From: Microlunatus phosphovorus NM-1
GTDB taxonomy: Bacteria; Actinomycetota; Actinomycetes; Propionibacteriales; Propionibacteriaceae
Assembly (NCBI RefSeq): GCF_000270245.1
Contig: NC_015635.1
Coordinates: 1,054,001-1,118,000 of the forward strand
Length of the DNA stretch: 64,000 bases
Reading direction: 5' to 3'
This document shows, one piece after another, positions 19,285 to 28,149 of the stretch (its first letter is position 1; every line of letters begins with the position of its first letter). The position numbers were made by a program, and so were the translations under genes. The notes below the pieces were generated by a model. It did no database searches and was not told where the DNA came from. It worked only from the letters and a program-made list of their open reading frames with translations.

Positions 19285-19299
19285 TAGACCGATGGTCTA
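19285..19299. promoter_or_regulatory. TetR-type operator, perfect palindrome TAGACC-GAT-GGTCTA
   Basis: 6 bp arms with a 3 bp centre, upstream of the monooxygenase gene. The TetR gene of the same transcription unit is the obvious candidate binder. CTAG also occurs on both flanks. Confidence 0.65.
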
Positions 19300-19340
19300 G
19301 AATCTGGGCGGGGTTCAACGTACTCGACAGTGACGCCCCT

Positions 19341-19780
19341 TTAGCCGGTGGATGCGGCGCCTGCGACCAGGTGGCGCAGCACACGCTGGGTCTTGTTCTC
19401 TTGATCCGGCTCCACTGTCAGCTGGTGATCGGCGAGGAAGCCATGCAAGGCAGTCTGGTCCTTCTCGGCCCGGCCCAGTCGGCCTCGATCTTGAGCTCGT
19501 TCCCGTCGAGCTTCTGGTCGGTGAAGTACCTCTCGCTCAGCTGCGACCACCGGCATGGGCGCAGCTTTACCGTGGAGTCACCCTTGGTGCCGGACTTTCC
19601 GCGGACGCGGAGGACGATGCCGATGTCGAGCAGTGGTGTCGAAGGTACGACGCCGAGCGTGACGTCTTCACAGAAGGCAATTCGCCACTGTTTGTCCACG
19701 GCCAACGACAGTGCAGCAACGGCGCGCTCGACGTCGGCTCCGACCAGGGTGGCTTTGATCTCGATTGACTTCGGACGCAT
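19341..19780 (-). pseudogene. CYTH-like (triphosphate tunnel) small protein, frameshifted
   Basis: The first part, starting at the ATG at 19780 with GGAG upstream, reads MRPKSIEIKATLVG and later LLDIGIVLRVRGKSG, STVKLRPCRWSQL and NELKIEADW, resembling a CYTH-type tunnel fold with alternating charged strands. After NELKIEADWAG near 19470 the same frame runs into an unrelated tail and stops at 19418. The neighbouring frame continues sensibly from AEKDQTALHGFLADHQLTVE to a stop at 19341. One single-base shift would make a continuous protein of about 145 residues. It may be a true pseudogene or a sequencing error. The fold assignment is tentative. Confidence 0.55.
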
Positions 19781-19826
19781 GAGCGGGCTCCTTCGTCGTG
19801 GCTGCTCGAACTGGAAGCCTGATCGG

Positions 19827-20129
19827 CTACTGAGTCACTGATCCCATCACCGGTGCGATCGGCGCCGTCGTTCCCTGCGCGACCCCTTGCGTGCCGTTGG
19901 GCGTGGTGACCTTGCCCAGGCCGAAGAAGCGCATCACGTACGACAAGACGGCGACGGCGATGGTCTTCCCGAACAGGAATCCGAGGACGGCCCAGTCGAA
20001 GTCGGCAAGCGACTTCGCGTTGGCTATGACCGGCAGCAGGACCAGGATCGATGCCGCCAGGACATCGAAGGCCAGACCCTGGAGGAAGGTGCGGATCGCC
20101 CGGTTGCGGGCGTCGGCTCGAGGTTTCAT
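19827..20129 (-). CDS. Small membrane protein, function unknown
   Basis: 100 residues with a basic N-terminus (MKPRADARNRAIRTF) and two hydrophobic segments near residues 17-37 and 47-70, then a Thr/Gly/Pro-rich tail. It has a strong AGGAGG site before the ATG at 20129. The size and plan resemble small membrane proteins and holin-like proteins of actinobacterial phages, but no other phage gene is near. It lies directly upstream of the frameshifted CYTH-like gene on the same strand. Confidence 0.6.
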   Translation of the reverse strand: MKPRADARNRAIRTFLQGLAFDVLAASILVLLPVIANAKSLADFDWAVLGFLFGKTIAVAVLSYVMRFFGLGKVTTPNGTQGVAQGTTAPIAPVMGSVTQ

Positions 20130-20280
20130 CGTCAGGCCTCCTGACTCGGTTGCTGTGGTCGAATACCGAGATGACCGCGGGGACCGGGATGGTGATACCG
20201 CTCAGGGGAAGGTGCTTTCCTTCGTTTGGCCCGGCAGGCGGGTGATTTGTCGCCCTTCGGCGCCGTACCGACCAGCCAGA

Positions 20281-21753
20281 TCAAACAGATTCAGTTGGCT
20301 GTCCGGCCTCGGACAAGACGGTGGTGAACGCCCGGACCGCCGGCACGACGTGGGGCGTCGGAACGCCGGCGAATCCGAGGAGGTAGCCGACGGCCGGCTC
20401 GGAGAACTGATAGCTGGGCTCGAGCGGAGAGAACAGCAGTCCCTGCCGTCGCAGGGCACGACGAGTCTCGGGAACCTCCGTGCGAGCCGAGTGGTCGGCT
20501 CGCACGGTGAGGTGCAACCCGGCCACGGCGGGTAGCCGCCGGTAGCCGGCCGGCAGCAGCTCGCCCATGGTTTCCCACATCAGCCGGTGCCGTTCGGTGT
20601 AGACCGTACGAGCTCGCCGGAGATGACGGTCGAGGTGTCCACCCGCGATGAACCCGGTGAGTGCTGCCTGGGTGGTCGTCGGAGGACACCAGTCGCTCAC
20701 CTGTCGGATGGCGCGCAGAGCGGAGAGCAGACTCGCCGGTGCAACCAGAAAGCCAAGCCGGAGCCCGGCCGACAAAGTCTTGGCGAAGGTGCCGACATAG
20801 AGCACCCGGCCATCGCGGTCGAGGCGCTGCAACGGTTCCAGCGGCCGCGCGGTATAGCGGAACTCGCTGTCGTAGTCGTCCTCGATCACGGCCGCGCCGT
20901 TGGCGGTGGCCCAGTCCAGCAGCGCGAATCGGCGCCGGCGAGACATCACCATGCCGAGCGGAAACTGATGGGAAGGGGTGACATAGACGAGTCTGGCCTC
21001 GGCGGGCAGCGCGTCGACCACGATGCCCTCGTCGTCGACCGGGATCCCGACCACCCGCAGCCCCTGGCTGCGGAGCAGTGCGGCGACCACCGGATAGCCC
21101 GGCTCTTCCAGGGCGACTGTGTCGCCTGGTTCGAGAAGCACGCGAGCGACCAGATCTATGGCATGGCCGGCGCCGGCTGTGACGAAGATCTGTTCCGCGA
21201 TGGCTGCTACGCCGCGTGATCGGACCACCCAGTGCGCCAACGCGGCACGCAGGTCTGGCGATCCGGCCGGGTCTCCGTACTGGCCGGGCGACCCATCCAA
21301 GGCCGCCATCATGCAACGCCGCCACGCGGCCATCGGAAACAGGGTTGGATCCACCCGTCCGGGTCGGCAGTCGTACGTCGCCGCGACGTCCGCGAACTCC
21401 GCGTAGGGCTCGACGGCGGCCGCTCGGGCCGTCGGCTGGAGAGCGGCGGACACGGGTCGGGAGCGGACTGGCCCCGGCGCGGCAGCGACCACGCTCCCGC
21501 CGCCCGCACGGCCCTCGATGTAGCCCTCGGCACCGAGGCGCCCGTACGCCTCCGTGACCGTCGATCGGGACACCCCGAGCTCGCGCGCCACGATCCGTGA
21601 CGGAGTCAGCCGGTCTCCCGGGTCGAGCCGACCGTCGGCGATGGCATCCCGCAGCTGGTCATACAGCTGGCTGGCGCGGGGGCGAGGATCGCCCGGATCG
21701 AGGAACAGTTCCACCAATACAGCCTGCAACCGCCAACTTGGTCTGGTCAACAT
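20281..21753 (-). CDS. MocR/PdxR-family regulator (GntR winged helix fused to aminotransferase-like domain)
   Basis: 490 residues. The N-terminal GntR winged helix spans about residues 28-95 (LYDQLRDAIADGRLDPGDRL, then ARELGVSRSTVTEAYGRL). A fold-type I aminotransferase domain follows with the PLP lysine in YVGTFAKTLSAGLRLGF and the cofactor motif EDDYDSEFRY. Members sense pyridoxal phosphate or amino compounds and often control a divergent gene. Here the divergent neighbour is a P-loop ATPase starting 92 bp away, which is not a usual PLP-related target. The start is the ATG at 21753. Confidence 0.92.
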   Translation of the reverse strand: MLTRPSWRLQAVLVELFLDPGDPRPRASQLYDQLRDAIADGRLDPGDRLTPSRIVARELGVSRSTVTEAYGRLGAEGYIEGRAGGGSVVAAAPGPVRSRPVSAALQPTARAAAVEPYAEFADVAATYDCRPGRVDPTLFPMAAWRRCMMAALDGSPGQYGDPAGSPDLRAALAHWVVRSRGVAAIAEQIFVTAGAGHAIDLVARVLLEPGDTVALEEPGYPVVAALLRSQGLRVVGIPVDDEGIVVDALPAEARLVYVTPSHQFPLGMVMSRRRRFALLDWATANGAAVIEDDYDSEFRYTARPLEPLQRLDRDGRVLYVGTFAKTLSAGLRLGFLVAPASLLSALRAIRQVSDWCPPTTTQAALTGFIAGGHLDRHLRRARTVYTERHRLMWETMGELLPAGYRRLPAVAGLHLTVRADHSARTEVPETRRALRRQGLLFSPLEPSYQFSEPAVGYLLGFAGVPTPHVVPAVRAFTTVLSEAGQPTESV

Positions 21754-21845
21754 TGCCTGACTTGGATCTGTGGCCAGGCCATTGTGGATCCTACGGTGGA
21801 TCTGCGGTGACGAGATCGAAACCTCGATGGGAACGTGAGCAGCAG

Positions 21846-23945
21846 ATGACGGTGGCGAGGATCGACGACCTCGGTGAGCGGTTGCAGCGAGAACGCGTTC
21901 GCCGTTTCGTCGGGCGCGCGGCCGAGCTGGAGATCTTCGCTGAGCACCTGGTCACGGGTGGTCCGGAGCACACGCCCGCTGTGCTGTGGGTGTACGGACC
22001 CGGAGGGGTGGGCAAGTCGAGCCTGCTCGCCGCATATGCACGTCGAGCCCGGGCCGCCGGCCGCCGCGTCGCTGAGATCGCGGGCGGTGCCGACCCGGCC
22101 GCGGTCCGCGCTGCACTGGTCGACGCATTGGGATTCGCCGGCCCGGGCCTGACCCGTGCCGACCGGCCGGTGGTGCTGCTCGACGCTGTGGAGCATTGGC
22201 CGGTCGGCGAGGACTGGTTGCGCGAGGAGTTGCTGCCGGCTCTGCCGGCGCAGAGTCTGGCCGTGGTCGCGCACCGCAGACCTCCCGGCCACCGTTGGTT
22301 GGCTGATCCCGGTTGGCGACAACTGCTGCGGATGCTCCCTCTTGATGACCTCGAGCCGGCTGCGGTCGGGGCGCTTCTCGCGGCCGAGGGTCTGCCACAG
22401 CGGCACCTGCCCGCGGTGATGCGGCTGACCTTTGGTCATCCGCTGGCCGTCGCTTTGTGTGTGGAGGAGCTGCGCCGAGCCGACGCCGGTCAGATCCCGG
22501 CCAGTCTGGCGGAGGTGCCCGCCTTGATCGACGGGCTCTTGTCCGCGGTCGTGGACCGACCCCCTGGCGGCGCGCACCGGATCGCGCTGCAGGCGAGTGC
22601 GCACGCCGGGATCACCACCGAAGCTGTCCTGCGAGCCGCGATGCCGGATGTCCCGCCGACGGAGGTGTCGCAGTTGTGGGACTGGCTGCGCGAGCTGTCC
22701 GTCGTCGAGGAGACGCCGACCGGGCTGCGTCCGCTGCCGTTGGCCCGCAGCCTGATCGATGCCGATCTGCGGCGCCGCGACCCGGAGGGTTATGCCCTGC
22801 TGCATCAGCGGCTGCGTGGGCACCTGGTCGAGCAAGTGCGCCGGTCGGCCGGTCATCCGGCGGCGGCGCACCAGGCGTTGCGTGAGCTGCTGTTCTTGGC
22901 CCGGCCGCTGCTGGGCGACACGACAAGCCGGTGTGAGGCCAACTCCCGACCCGCCCGGGCGACCCGGGTCGGTCCCAGCGATGTCCAGGACGTCGTCGAT
23001 CTCCTGGGCCGACTCCGCGGCGGCGCTGCCGCACGAACCGCCGGTTGGTGGCTGGACCGCTATCGGGAGTCCTTCCGGGTGGTGCGAGACGAAGCCGGCG
23101 GCCTGATCGGGGTCGGGGCAAGGCTGCCGCTGCACCTGGTGCGGTCCGAGGATCTCGCCGCGGACCCGGCAGCGGCCCGCATGCTCAGGTACGTCGAGCA
23201 ACACGCGCCGGCTCGGCCGGGCGAGCAGGTGCTGGCCTGGCGGTTTCTGATCGGCGGGCGAGACGATGCTGATCGGCAGCGGGGCGTGGCAGAGGTCTTC
23301 CGCGGCTGGCACCTGGAAGACATCCTGCTGCGGTCGCCGGCAGCCTGGGAGTTCGTCACCGTCGACGGGGGATCGCGGTCCTGGTCGGCGCTGCTGCAGA
23401 GCTGGGACTTCGCCGAGATTCTGGGCGACGATCGCCCCGCGGGCCGCGAGATCACCTACGCCCACGACTGGCGCCGGGTCGGCGTGGCCGCCTGGCTGGA
23501 GCGTACGGCTGCCCGCGAACTCGGCGAGCGCATCGACGACGAACCAGTCGCCCACGTGGCGACGCTGCCGTACGAGGACTTCGCGGGATCGGTGAAGCAG
23601 GCGCTGCGGGATCTGCACCAACCATCCGCTCTGCTGCGCAATCCGCTGCTGGGGTCGGGAATCGCTCGGGCACGGCGACGCGCTGACCCCGAGGTCAGCC
23701 CGGATCGGGTGCTGCGCGGCCTGGTGTCCGACGCCGCGCAGGTGTTGAAAGAGGACCCGCGGAATCAGCATCTCTACCGAGTCCTGGACCGCACCTACCT
23801 CAGGCCGGCAGCCAGCCAGGAGAAGGCGGCTGAGCTGCTCGACCTGCCCTTCACGACGTTTCGTCGTTATCGCGACCGGGCTGTCGCGTCGGTCAGTGAC
23901 TGGTTGTGGGAACTCGACGTCGACAGCGGAGTGCGCTCTGCCTGA
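21846..23945 (+). CDS. STAND-like P-loop ATPase with C-terminal helix-turn-helix-like segment
   Basis: 699 residues. An N-terminal FVGRAAELEIFAEHL lead-in and Walker A GPGGVGKSSLLAAYARRA mark an AAA/STAND signalling ATPase, and PVVLLDAVEHW is a plausible Walker B. The middle is helical and of unknown function. The C-terminus (EKAAELLDLPFTTFRRYRDR) looks like a helix-turn-helix of the sigma-region-4 type. The ATG at 21846 is the first convincing start. It diverges from the MocR regulator and converges on a methyltransferase gene. It is probably a signal-responsive regulator; its target and signal are not visible. Confidence 0.7.
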   Translation: MTVARIDDLGERLQRERVRRFVGRAAELEIFAEHLVTGGPEHTPAVLWVYGPGGVGKSSLLAAYARRARAAGRRVAEIAGGADPAAVRAALVDALGFAGPGLTRADRPVVLLDAVEHWPVGEDWLREELLPALPAQSLAVVAHRRPPGHRWLADPGWRQLLRMLPLDDLEPAAVGALLAAEGLPQRHLPAVMRLTFGHPLAVALCVEELRRADAGQIPASLAEVPALIDGLLSAVVDRPPGGAHRIALQASAHAGITTEAVLRAAMPDVPPTEVSQLWDWLRELSVVEETPTGLRPLPLARSLIDADLRRRDPEGYALLHQRLRGHLVEQVRRSAGHPAAAHQALRELLFLARPLLGDTTSRCEANSRPARATRVGPSDVQDVVDLLGRLRGGAAARTAGWWLDRYRESFRVVRDEAGGLIGVGARLPLHLVRSEDLAADPAAARMLRYVEQHAPARPGEQVLAWRFLIGGRDDADRQRGVAEVFRGWHLEDILLRSPAAWEFVTVDGGSRSWSALLQSWDFAEILGDDRPAGREITYAHDWRRVGVAAWLERTAARELGERIDDEPVAHVATLPYEDFAGSVKQALRDLHQPSALLRNPLLGSGIARARRRADPEVSPDRVLRGLVSDAAQVLKEDPRNQHLYRVLDRTYLRPAASQEKAAELLDLPFTTFRRYRDRAVASVSDWLWELDVDSGVRSA

Positions 23946-23947
23946 CC

Positions 23948-24982
23948 TCACGGCTTCCGGCCGATGACGGCGCCGTTCGCCCCGGCGGCCTCGAACCAGA
24001 CCGTGCGGATGTCTTGGCAGCCAAGCTCGGCCAACCAGGCGCCGTACTCGGCCGGGGTGTAGTTGCGGCCCTCGGTCTCGACCAGCATGTTGAGGCTCAT
24101 CAACGCTGCGGCGGGCGGACCGGTTCGCGTGTCGTTGACGAGCAGTTCGGCGACGATCACCTGTCCACCGCTCGGCAGGGCTGCCCAGCATTTCCGGAGG
24201 ATCGTGCGGCACCGGTCCTCCGCCCAGTCGTGCAGAATCATGGACAGCAGGATCGTGTCGTGCCCACCGGGCAGCGAAGGATCGGCGAAGAAGTCACCAG
24301 CCACAGTCTCGATCCGGTCCGAGAGGTCTGCTTCCTTGACTTTCCCGGCGGCGATGTGGGCGATCTGCGGCAGCTCGTAGACGGTTGCGGCGAGGTCGGG
24401 ATAGAGCCGGCATAGTTCGATGTCGAATGCTGCGGAGCCACCGCCGACGTCCAGCAGCTTGCGGGCACCGCTCAGATCGACGCTTTCGCCCAGGGCGCGA
24501 GCGGTGAACGTCGAGATCGAGTGCATCGCCTCCCAGAACACCGAGAGCAGCTCGGGATCCTCGCCGTCGAAGAGCGAGCTCTGCCGGTCCGGATCCCAGG
24601 TGGTCGGGCGGTTGGTCCGGATCGCCTCAGCCAGCCGGCCCCAGCCCGGATAGAGCCGCTGGTCGAGCATCTGTACGAAGCCGCCGAAGTAGTAGGGCTT
24701 GCCGCGCACCAGGAACTCGTCGGCAAGCGGGCTGTTGACATAGCGGCGGCCGTTCTTCACGAGCAGTCCGAGCGCTGCGCATCCGGTGAGCAGCATGTCC
24801 GCCGGTCGCTCCTCGATCGCGAGTGCCTCGGCAAGCTCTCCTGCCGTCGTGCCGGGCGTGCCGGACAGACGAGAGAACAGGTCGAGCTCGTGGGCTGCGG
24901 CGAGCGTCTTGGATGCCCAGAAGCCGGTCGTCAATTGCATCAAGGGGACGGGCGAGAGTGCTCGATCGGCGTCCGTGGTCAT
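23948..24982 (-). CDS. SAM-dependent O-methyltransferase family 2 protein
   Basis: 344 residues in the plan of small-molecule O-methyltransferases such as hydroxyneurosporene or acetylserotonin methyltransferases. The N-terminal dimerisation/winged-helix part (LMQLTTGFWASKTLAAAHEL) precedes a Rossmann domain with LLDVGGGSAAFDIELC (SAM loop), VAGDFF and the catalytic-site motif LSMILHDWAEDRC with its conserved His. The ATG at 24982 follows GGAGGTGCC. It diverges from the DHFR-like gene. The acceptor substrate is unknown. Confidence 0.88.
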   Translation of the reverse strand: MTTDADRALSPVPLMQLTTGFWASKTLAAAHELDLFSRLSGTPGTTAGELAEALAIEERPADMLLTGCAALGLLVKNGRRYVNSPLADEFLVRGKPYYFGGFVQMLDQRLYPGWGRLAEAIRTNRPTTWDPDRQSSLFDGEDPELLSVFWEAMHSISTFTARALGESVDLSGARKLLDVGGGSAAFDIELCRLYPDLAATVYELPQIAHIAAGKVKEADLSDRIETVAGDFFADPSLPGGHDTILLSMILHDWAEDRCRTILRKCWAALPSGGQVIVAELLVNDTRTGPPAAALMSLNMLVETEGRNYTPAEYGAWLAELGCQDIRTVWFEAAGANGAVIGRKP

Positions 24983-25166
24983 GGCACCTCCACAAGGTGT
25001 GTTGTCGGCGACCGTGATCGGCCCCGAAGCGTTGGTTGCGCTGCCACGCTGCGCCGGATCGGTGTCCAACAGCCAGACCAGGTCCTGCCCACTTGCTGCC
25101 GTCGTGAGGTAGTTCGGCACCAAATGGTCTGCAGCTGGCCTGTTTGTTGGGCAGACCGGGGGGAGA

Positions 25167-25200
25167 GGGTCGAACGATCGACCTCGTACGAACGGTCGAC
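25167..25200. promoter_or_regulatory. Inverted-repeat cluster in a divergent promoter region
   Basis: GGTCGA-ACGA-TCGACC at 25168-25183, plus another GGTCGAC immediately to the right. It lies 25-58 bp before the DHFR-like gene, a plausible operator. The binding protein is unknown. Confidence 0.35.
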
Positions 25201-25224
25201 CCCTCACCTGAAAGGTGCAAGCGC

Positions 25225-25812
25225 ATGGGGCGCGTGGTTTTCGACATCAGCATGTCCTTGGACGGCTACATGACTGCCGCCGGGCAGACCGCGGACGAGC
25301 CGTTGGGTCCGGGCGGTCAGCGGCTCAACGAGTGGGCCTTCGGGACGGACGAGCAGAACCAGGACTACCTGGCCAGCCAGGTCGCCGGGCTGGGTGCGGT
25401 CATCACCGGTCGGACGACCTACGACACGTCCCTGCCCTGGTGGGGTGCGGACGGTCCGAGCGGGCCGGCCCGGCGACCGGTGTTCGTGCTCACCCACTCC
25501 GCGCCGCAAGATCCGCCGACCGGGGGCGTCTACACCTTCGTGGTCGACGGCATCGAGAGTGCCCTGAGCCAGGCCCAGGCCGCCGCCGGTGACCAGGCGG
25601 TCTGCATCATGGGCGGCGCGAACATCGGGCAACAGTTCCTGGCGGCCGGTCTCGTCGAGGAGATCTCGGTGCATCTGGTCCCGGTGCTGTTCGGTGCCGG
25701 TACCCGCATGTTCGACCACCTCGGTCCTGACCACCTGCAACTGGAGGCCCTGGGCGCGGTGGCCACACCGGCCGCCATCCACACCCGGTTCGGTGTCCCG
25801 CCGCGGCAGTAG
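25225..25812 (+). CDS. Dihydrofolate-reductase-like protein (RibD C-terminal domain family)
   Basis: A 195-residue single-domain NADPH reductase fold. The start MGRVVFDISMSLDGYM is typical, as are GLGAVITGRTTYD, VCIMGGANIGQQFLAAGLVEEI (in part) and HLVPVLFGAGTRMFDHL. These stand-alone proteins are often annotated as deaminase/reductase or YyaP-like; few have a known substrate. The ATG at 25225 is chosen because upstream in-frame sequence does not resemble the family. It is followed by alanine dehydrogenase on the same strand 121 bp later. Confidence 0.88.
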   Translation: MGRVVFDISMSLDGYMTAAGQTADEPLGPGGQRLNEWAFGTDEQNQDYLASQVAGLGAVITGRTTYDTSLPWWGADGPSGPARRPVFVLTHSAPQDPPTGGVYTFVVDGIESALSQAQAAAGDQAVCIMGGANIGQQFLAAGLVEEISVHLVPVLFGAGTRMFDHLGPDHLQLEALGAVATPAAIHTRFGVPPRQ

Positions 25813-25933
25813 CACCGCACACTGCTCGAGGACACCATCAGAGCCGCCGAATGTGCGGCCTGACATACTCACTATTGACCACCCGGCAACACGCAACCAG
25901 CCATCCTCATTGGACCTCTTGTTTAGGAGCCCC

Positions 25934-27052
25934 ATGTCCCTTGTCGTCGGTGTCCCCAAAGAGATCAAAGACAACGAGAACCGCATCTCGGTGGTGCCCG
26001 ACGGCGTTGCCGAGTTGGTGCACCACGGTCACTCCGTTCTCGTCGAAGCCGGTGCTGGAGCCGGCTCGCGGTTCAGTGACGAGGAGTATGCGGCCGCGGG
26101 CGCGACCGTGGTGTCGAGTGCCGATGAGGTGTTCGCAGGTGCCGACCTGATCGTCAAGGTCAAGGAGCCGATCCCGGCCGAGTACCACCGGTTCCGCGAG
26201 GGTCAGCAGCTGTTCACCTACCTGCATCTCGCGGCCGACAAGCAGCTCACCGAGTTCCTGCTCGAGCGCAGGATCGACTCCATCGCGTACGAGACCGTGC
26301 AGACCGCGGACCGGCGACTGCCGCTGCTCACCCCGATGAGCGAGGTCGCCGGCCGCATGTCGGTCCAGGCCGCCGCCCGGGCGCTGGAGTCTCCCGCCGG
26401 CGGTGCCGGGATTCTCCTCGGCGGCGTACCCGGCACTCCGGCGGCAAAGGTGACGATCATCGGTGGTGGTGTCTCCGGCACGGAGGCGGCGAAGATCGCG
26501 ATGGGCATGCGCGCCATCGTCCGGGTCCTCGATACCAATCCGGTCCGCCTGGCGTACTTGTCCGATGTGTTCGGTGGCCAACTCGACCTGGTCGTGCCGA
26601 ACCGGGCCGTCACCGCCGCGTACGTCGCCGAGTCCGACGTGGTGATCGGCGCCGTGCTGGTGCCCGGCGCGAAGGCCCCGAAGCTGGTGAGCCGGGAGAT
26701 GATCGCCAGTATGCGACCCGGCAGTGTCGTGGTCGATATCGCGATCGATCAGGGCGGCTGCTTCGAGACCAGCCGAGCGACCACCCACTCCAACCCGACG
26801 TACGTCGAGGAAGGGGTCGTGCACTACTGCGTCGCCAACATTCCCGGCGCTGTGGCCCGCACGTCCACCCTCGCGCTCACCAACGCCACGCTTCGCTATC
26901 TGGTCACCGTGGCGGGCCGGGGTGTCCGCGGTGCCGCGGCAGCCGATCCGGCGTTGGCTCTGGGACTCTCCACCCTCGACGGCAGCCTCTGCAATCTCGC
27001 GGTCGCCGAGGCTCACGGACTGCCCTTCCACGACGCCGAGCTTGCGCACTAG
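25934..27052 (+). CDS. ald: Alanine dehydrogenase
   Basis: A 372-residue NAD-dependent enzyme interconverting L-alanine and pyruvate plus ammonia. The N-terminal substrate domain has VGVPKEIKDNENRISVVPDG with its conserved Arg and Lys, and FTYLHLAADKQL with the catalytic His. The NAD domain shows VTIIGGGVSGTEAAKIAMGM and SVVVDIAIDQGGC. The length matches the family. The ATG at 25934 has AGGAG at a good distance. It may feed nitrogen from amino acid or amine catabolism; no operator was recognised. Confidence 0.95.
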   Translation: MSLVVGVPKEIKDNENRISVVPDGVAELVHHGHSVLVEAGAGAGSRFSDEEYAAAGATVVSSADEVFAGADLIVKVKEPIPAEYHRFREGQQLFTYLHLAADKQLTEFLLERRIDSIAYETVQTADRRLPLLTPMSEVAGRMSVQAAARALESPAGGAGILLGGVPGTPAAKVTIIGGGVSGTEAAKIAMGMRAIVRVLDTNPVRLAYLSDVFGGQLDLVVPNRAVTAAYVAESDVVIGAVLVPGAKAPKLVSREMIASMRPGSVVVDIAIDQGGCFETSRATTHSNPTYVEEGVVHYCVANIPGAVARTSTLALTNATLRYLVTVAGRGVRGAAAADPALALGLSTLDGSLCNLAVAEAHGLPFHDAELAH

Positions 27053-27122
27053 TCGGACTGGAAGTTCTCCAGCGAGGGGTCGTCTTAGTGGCCGACGTTC
27101 GTGACGACGTTCAAGATGCGCT

Positions 27123-28043
27123 TCATGCCTGAACTCGCTGGATCGAGGTCGGGACGGGCATGTGCAGGGCCAGTTGGCCGTTGGTGACCACATCAAGCTG
27201 GATGGTCCTGATCGGTTGCAAGGATCGGACGTCGTCGGCCATTCGGCCGATTCCGAGCTGCAGGTTCACTCCACGAGGGAACCGGGTGGTGCCGGCACTC
27301 AGCAGGTTGGTCTGACTGAGGGTGGAGTGCCATGCGCCGCCGATGGACGTGTACGAGGTCAGTGTCGCGACGTGCTCGCCGGTGCCGGCCGTGGCCTGTC
27401 GCGGTGTTGCCGCCGAGAGCGCGATGTCGGTCTCGCCGTCGTCGTTCGCCACGCGGGCGGAGGTCCGGGTGGTGTCGATCTCGACGTCCAGGTCGGTGAC
27501 CCACTTCGGGAACCCGTAGCCGTCGTGGCCGCGCACGTGGGCGATCTCGGTGCTGACCGGCAACGACAGCACGTACGAGTGCAAGTGCTCGTTCTTCAGA
27601 GCGGCGACGGTGTCGACCAGACCGAGACCACCGTGCCGGGCGGGTCGAACAGCGATCCCCACAGCTGCTTCGGTGTAGAAGTCGATGTCGCATACGTCGT
27701 AGCGGAAGAACATCACCGACACGAGGCCAAGACCCGGCGCGACCTCCAGCGGCGACAGCTCCTTCGGCAAACGACTGCGGATCGCTCGCGACGGCGCGAT
27801 CATCGTGAGTCGGGCGGTGGAGATCCGGTAGTAGAAGTTCGGCGTCAGCGTCGGTCCGATGGGGGAATCGACCCGGACCTTGGGCAGCCGGCGAAAGAAG
27901 TCCACGCTGCTCACCCGCGGGTCGGCGGCGACCACGTCGAGGTCGGTATCCATGCGGAAGCGGTCGTACAGGCCACCCTTCGGTACGTCGACCGCACGAC
28001 CGCCCAGGTCGACGGTGACGGTCTGCTCGGTGCTGACGGACAC
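27123..28043 (-). CDS. Acetoacetate decarboxylase-family protein
   Basis: 306 residues of the ADC fold. The catalytic lysine region is recognisable as HDGYGFPKWVTDLDVEID, and LTMIAPSRAIRSRLP and SVMFFRYDVCDIDFYTE fit the beta-cone core. Family members decarboxylate acetoacetate or related keto acids through a Schiff base, but many have other reactions. The GTG at 28043 is used because GAGGAG lies 7 bp before it. A 19 bp operator at 28057-28075 sits directly upstream and recurs upstream of the neighbouring TetR gene, so that TetR protein probably represses it. Confidence 0.8.
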   Translation of the reverse strand: MSVSTEQTVTVDLGGRAVDVPKGGLYDRFRMDTDLDVVAADPRVSSVDFFRRLPKVRVDSPIGPTLTPNFYYRISTARLTMIAPSRAIRSRLPKELSPLEVAPGLGLVSVMFFRYDVCDIDFYTEAAVGIAVRPARHGGLGLVDTVAALKNEHLHSYVLSLPVSTEIAHVRGHDGYGFPKWVTDLDVEIDTTRTSARVANDDGETDIALSAATPRQATAGTGEHVATLTSYTSIGGAWHSTLSQTNLLSAGTTRFPRGVNLQLGIGRMADDVRSLQPIRTIQLDVVTNGQLALHMPVPTSIQRVQA

Positions 28044-28056
28044 AGGCTGCTCCTCA

Positions 28057-28075
28057 ATGTTTACGTTGCTTACAT
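28057..28075. promoter_or_regulatory. 19 bp TetR operator, copy 1
   Basis: ATGTTTACGTTGCTTACAT, 14 bp upstream of the decarboxylase-like gene start. It matches the copy at 28771-28789 (opposite strand) at 18 of 19 positions. Confidence 0.7.
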
Positions 28076-28149
28076 CAACGTTGCTAGTGGTTGATGTGAG
28101 CAGTGTCAACACTGTGCTTCGGGCGGTGGCGTGCGTAGCCCCTGGCGCG

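Noticed and set aside
19827-20129. Prophage remnant
   Set aside because: The small two-span membrane protein looks holin-like, but no lysin, integrase, att site or structural phage gene is nearby.
21747-24212. Very long open frame (over 800 codons) on the minus strand opposite the ATPase gene
   Set aside because: Composition is Arg/Gly/Gln-rich low-complexity text typical of antisense frames in GC-rich DNA. The plus strand encodes a clear P-loop protein.
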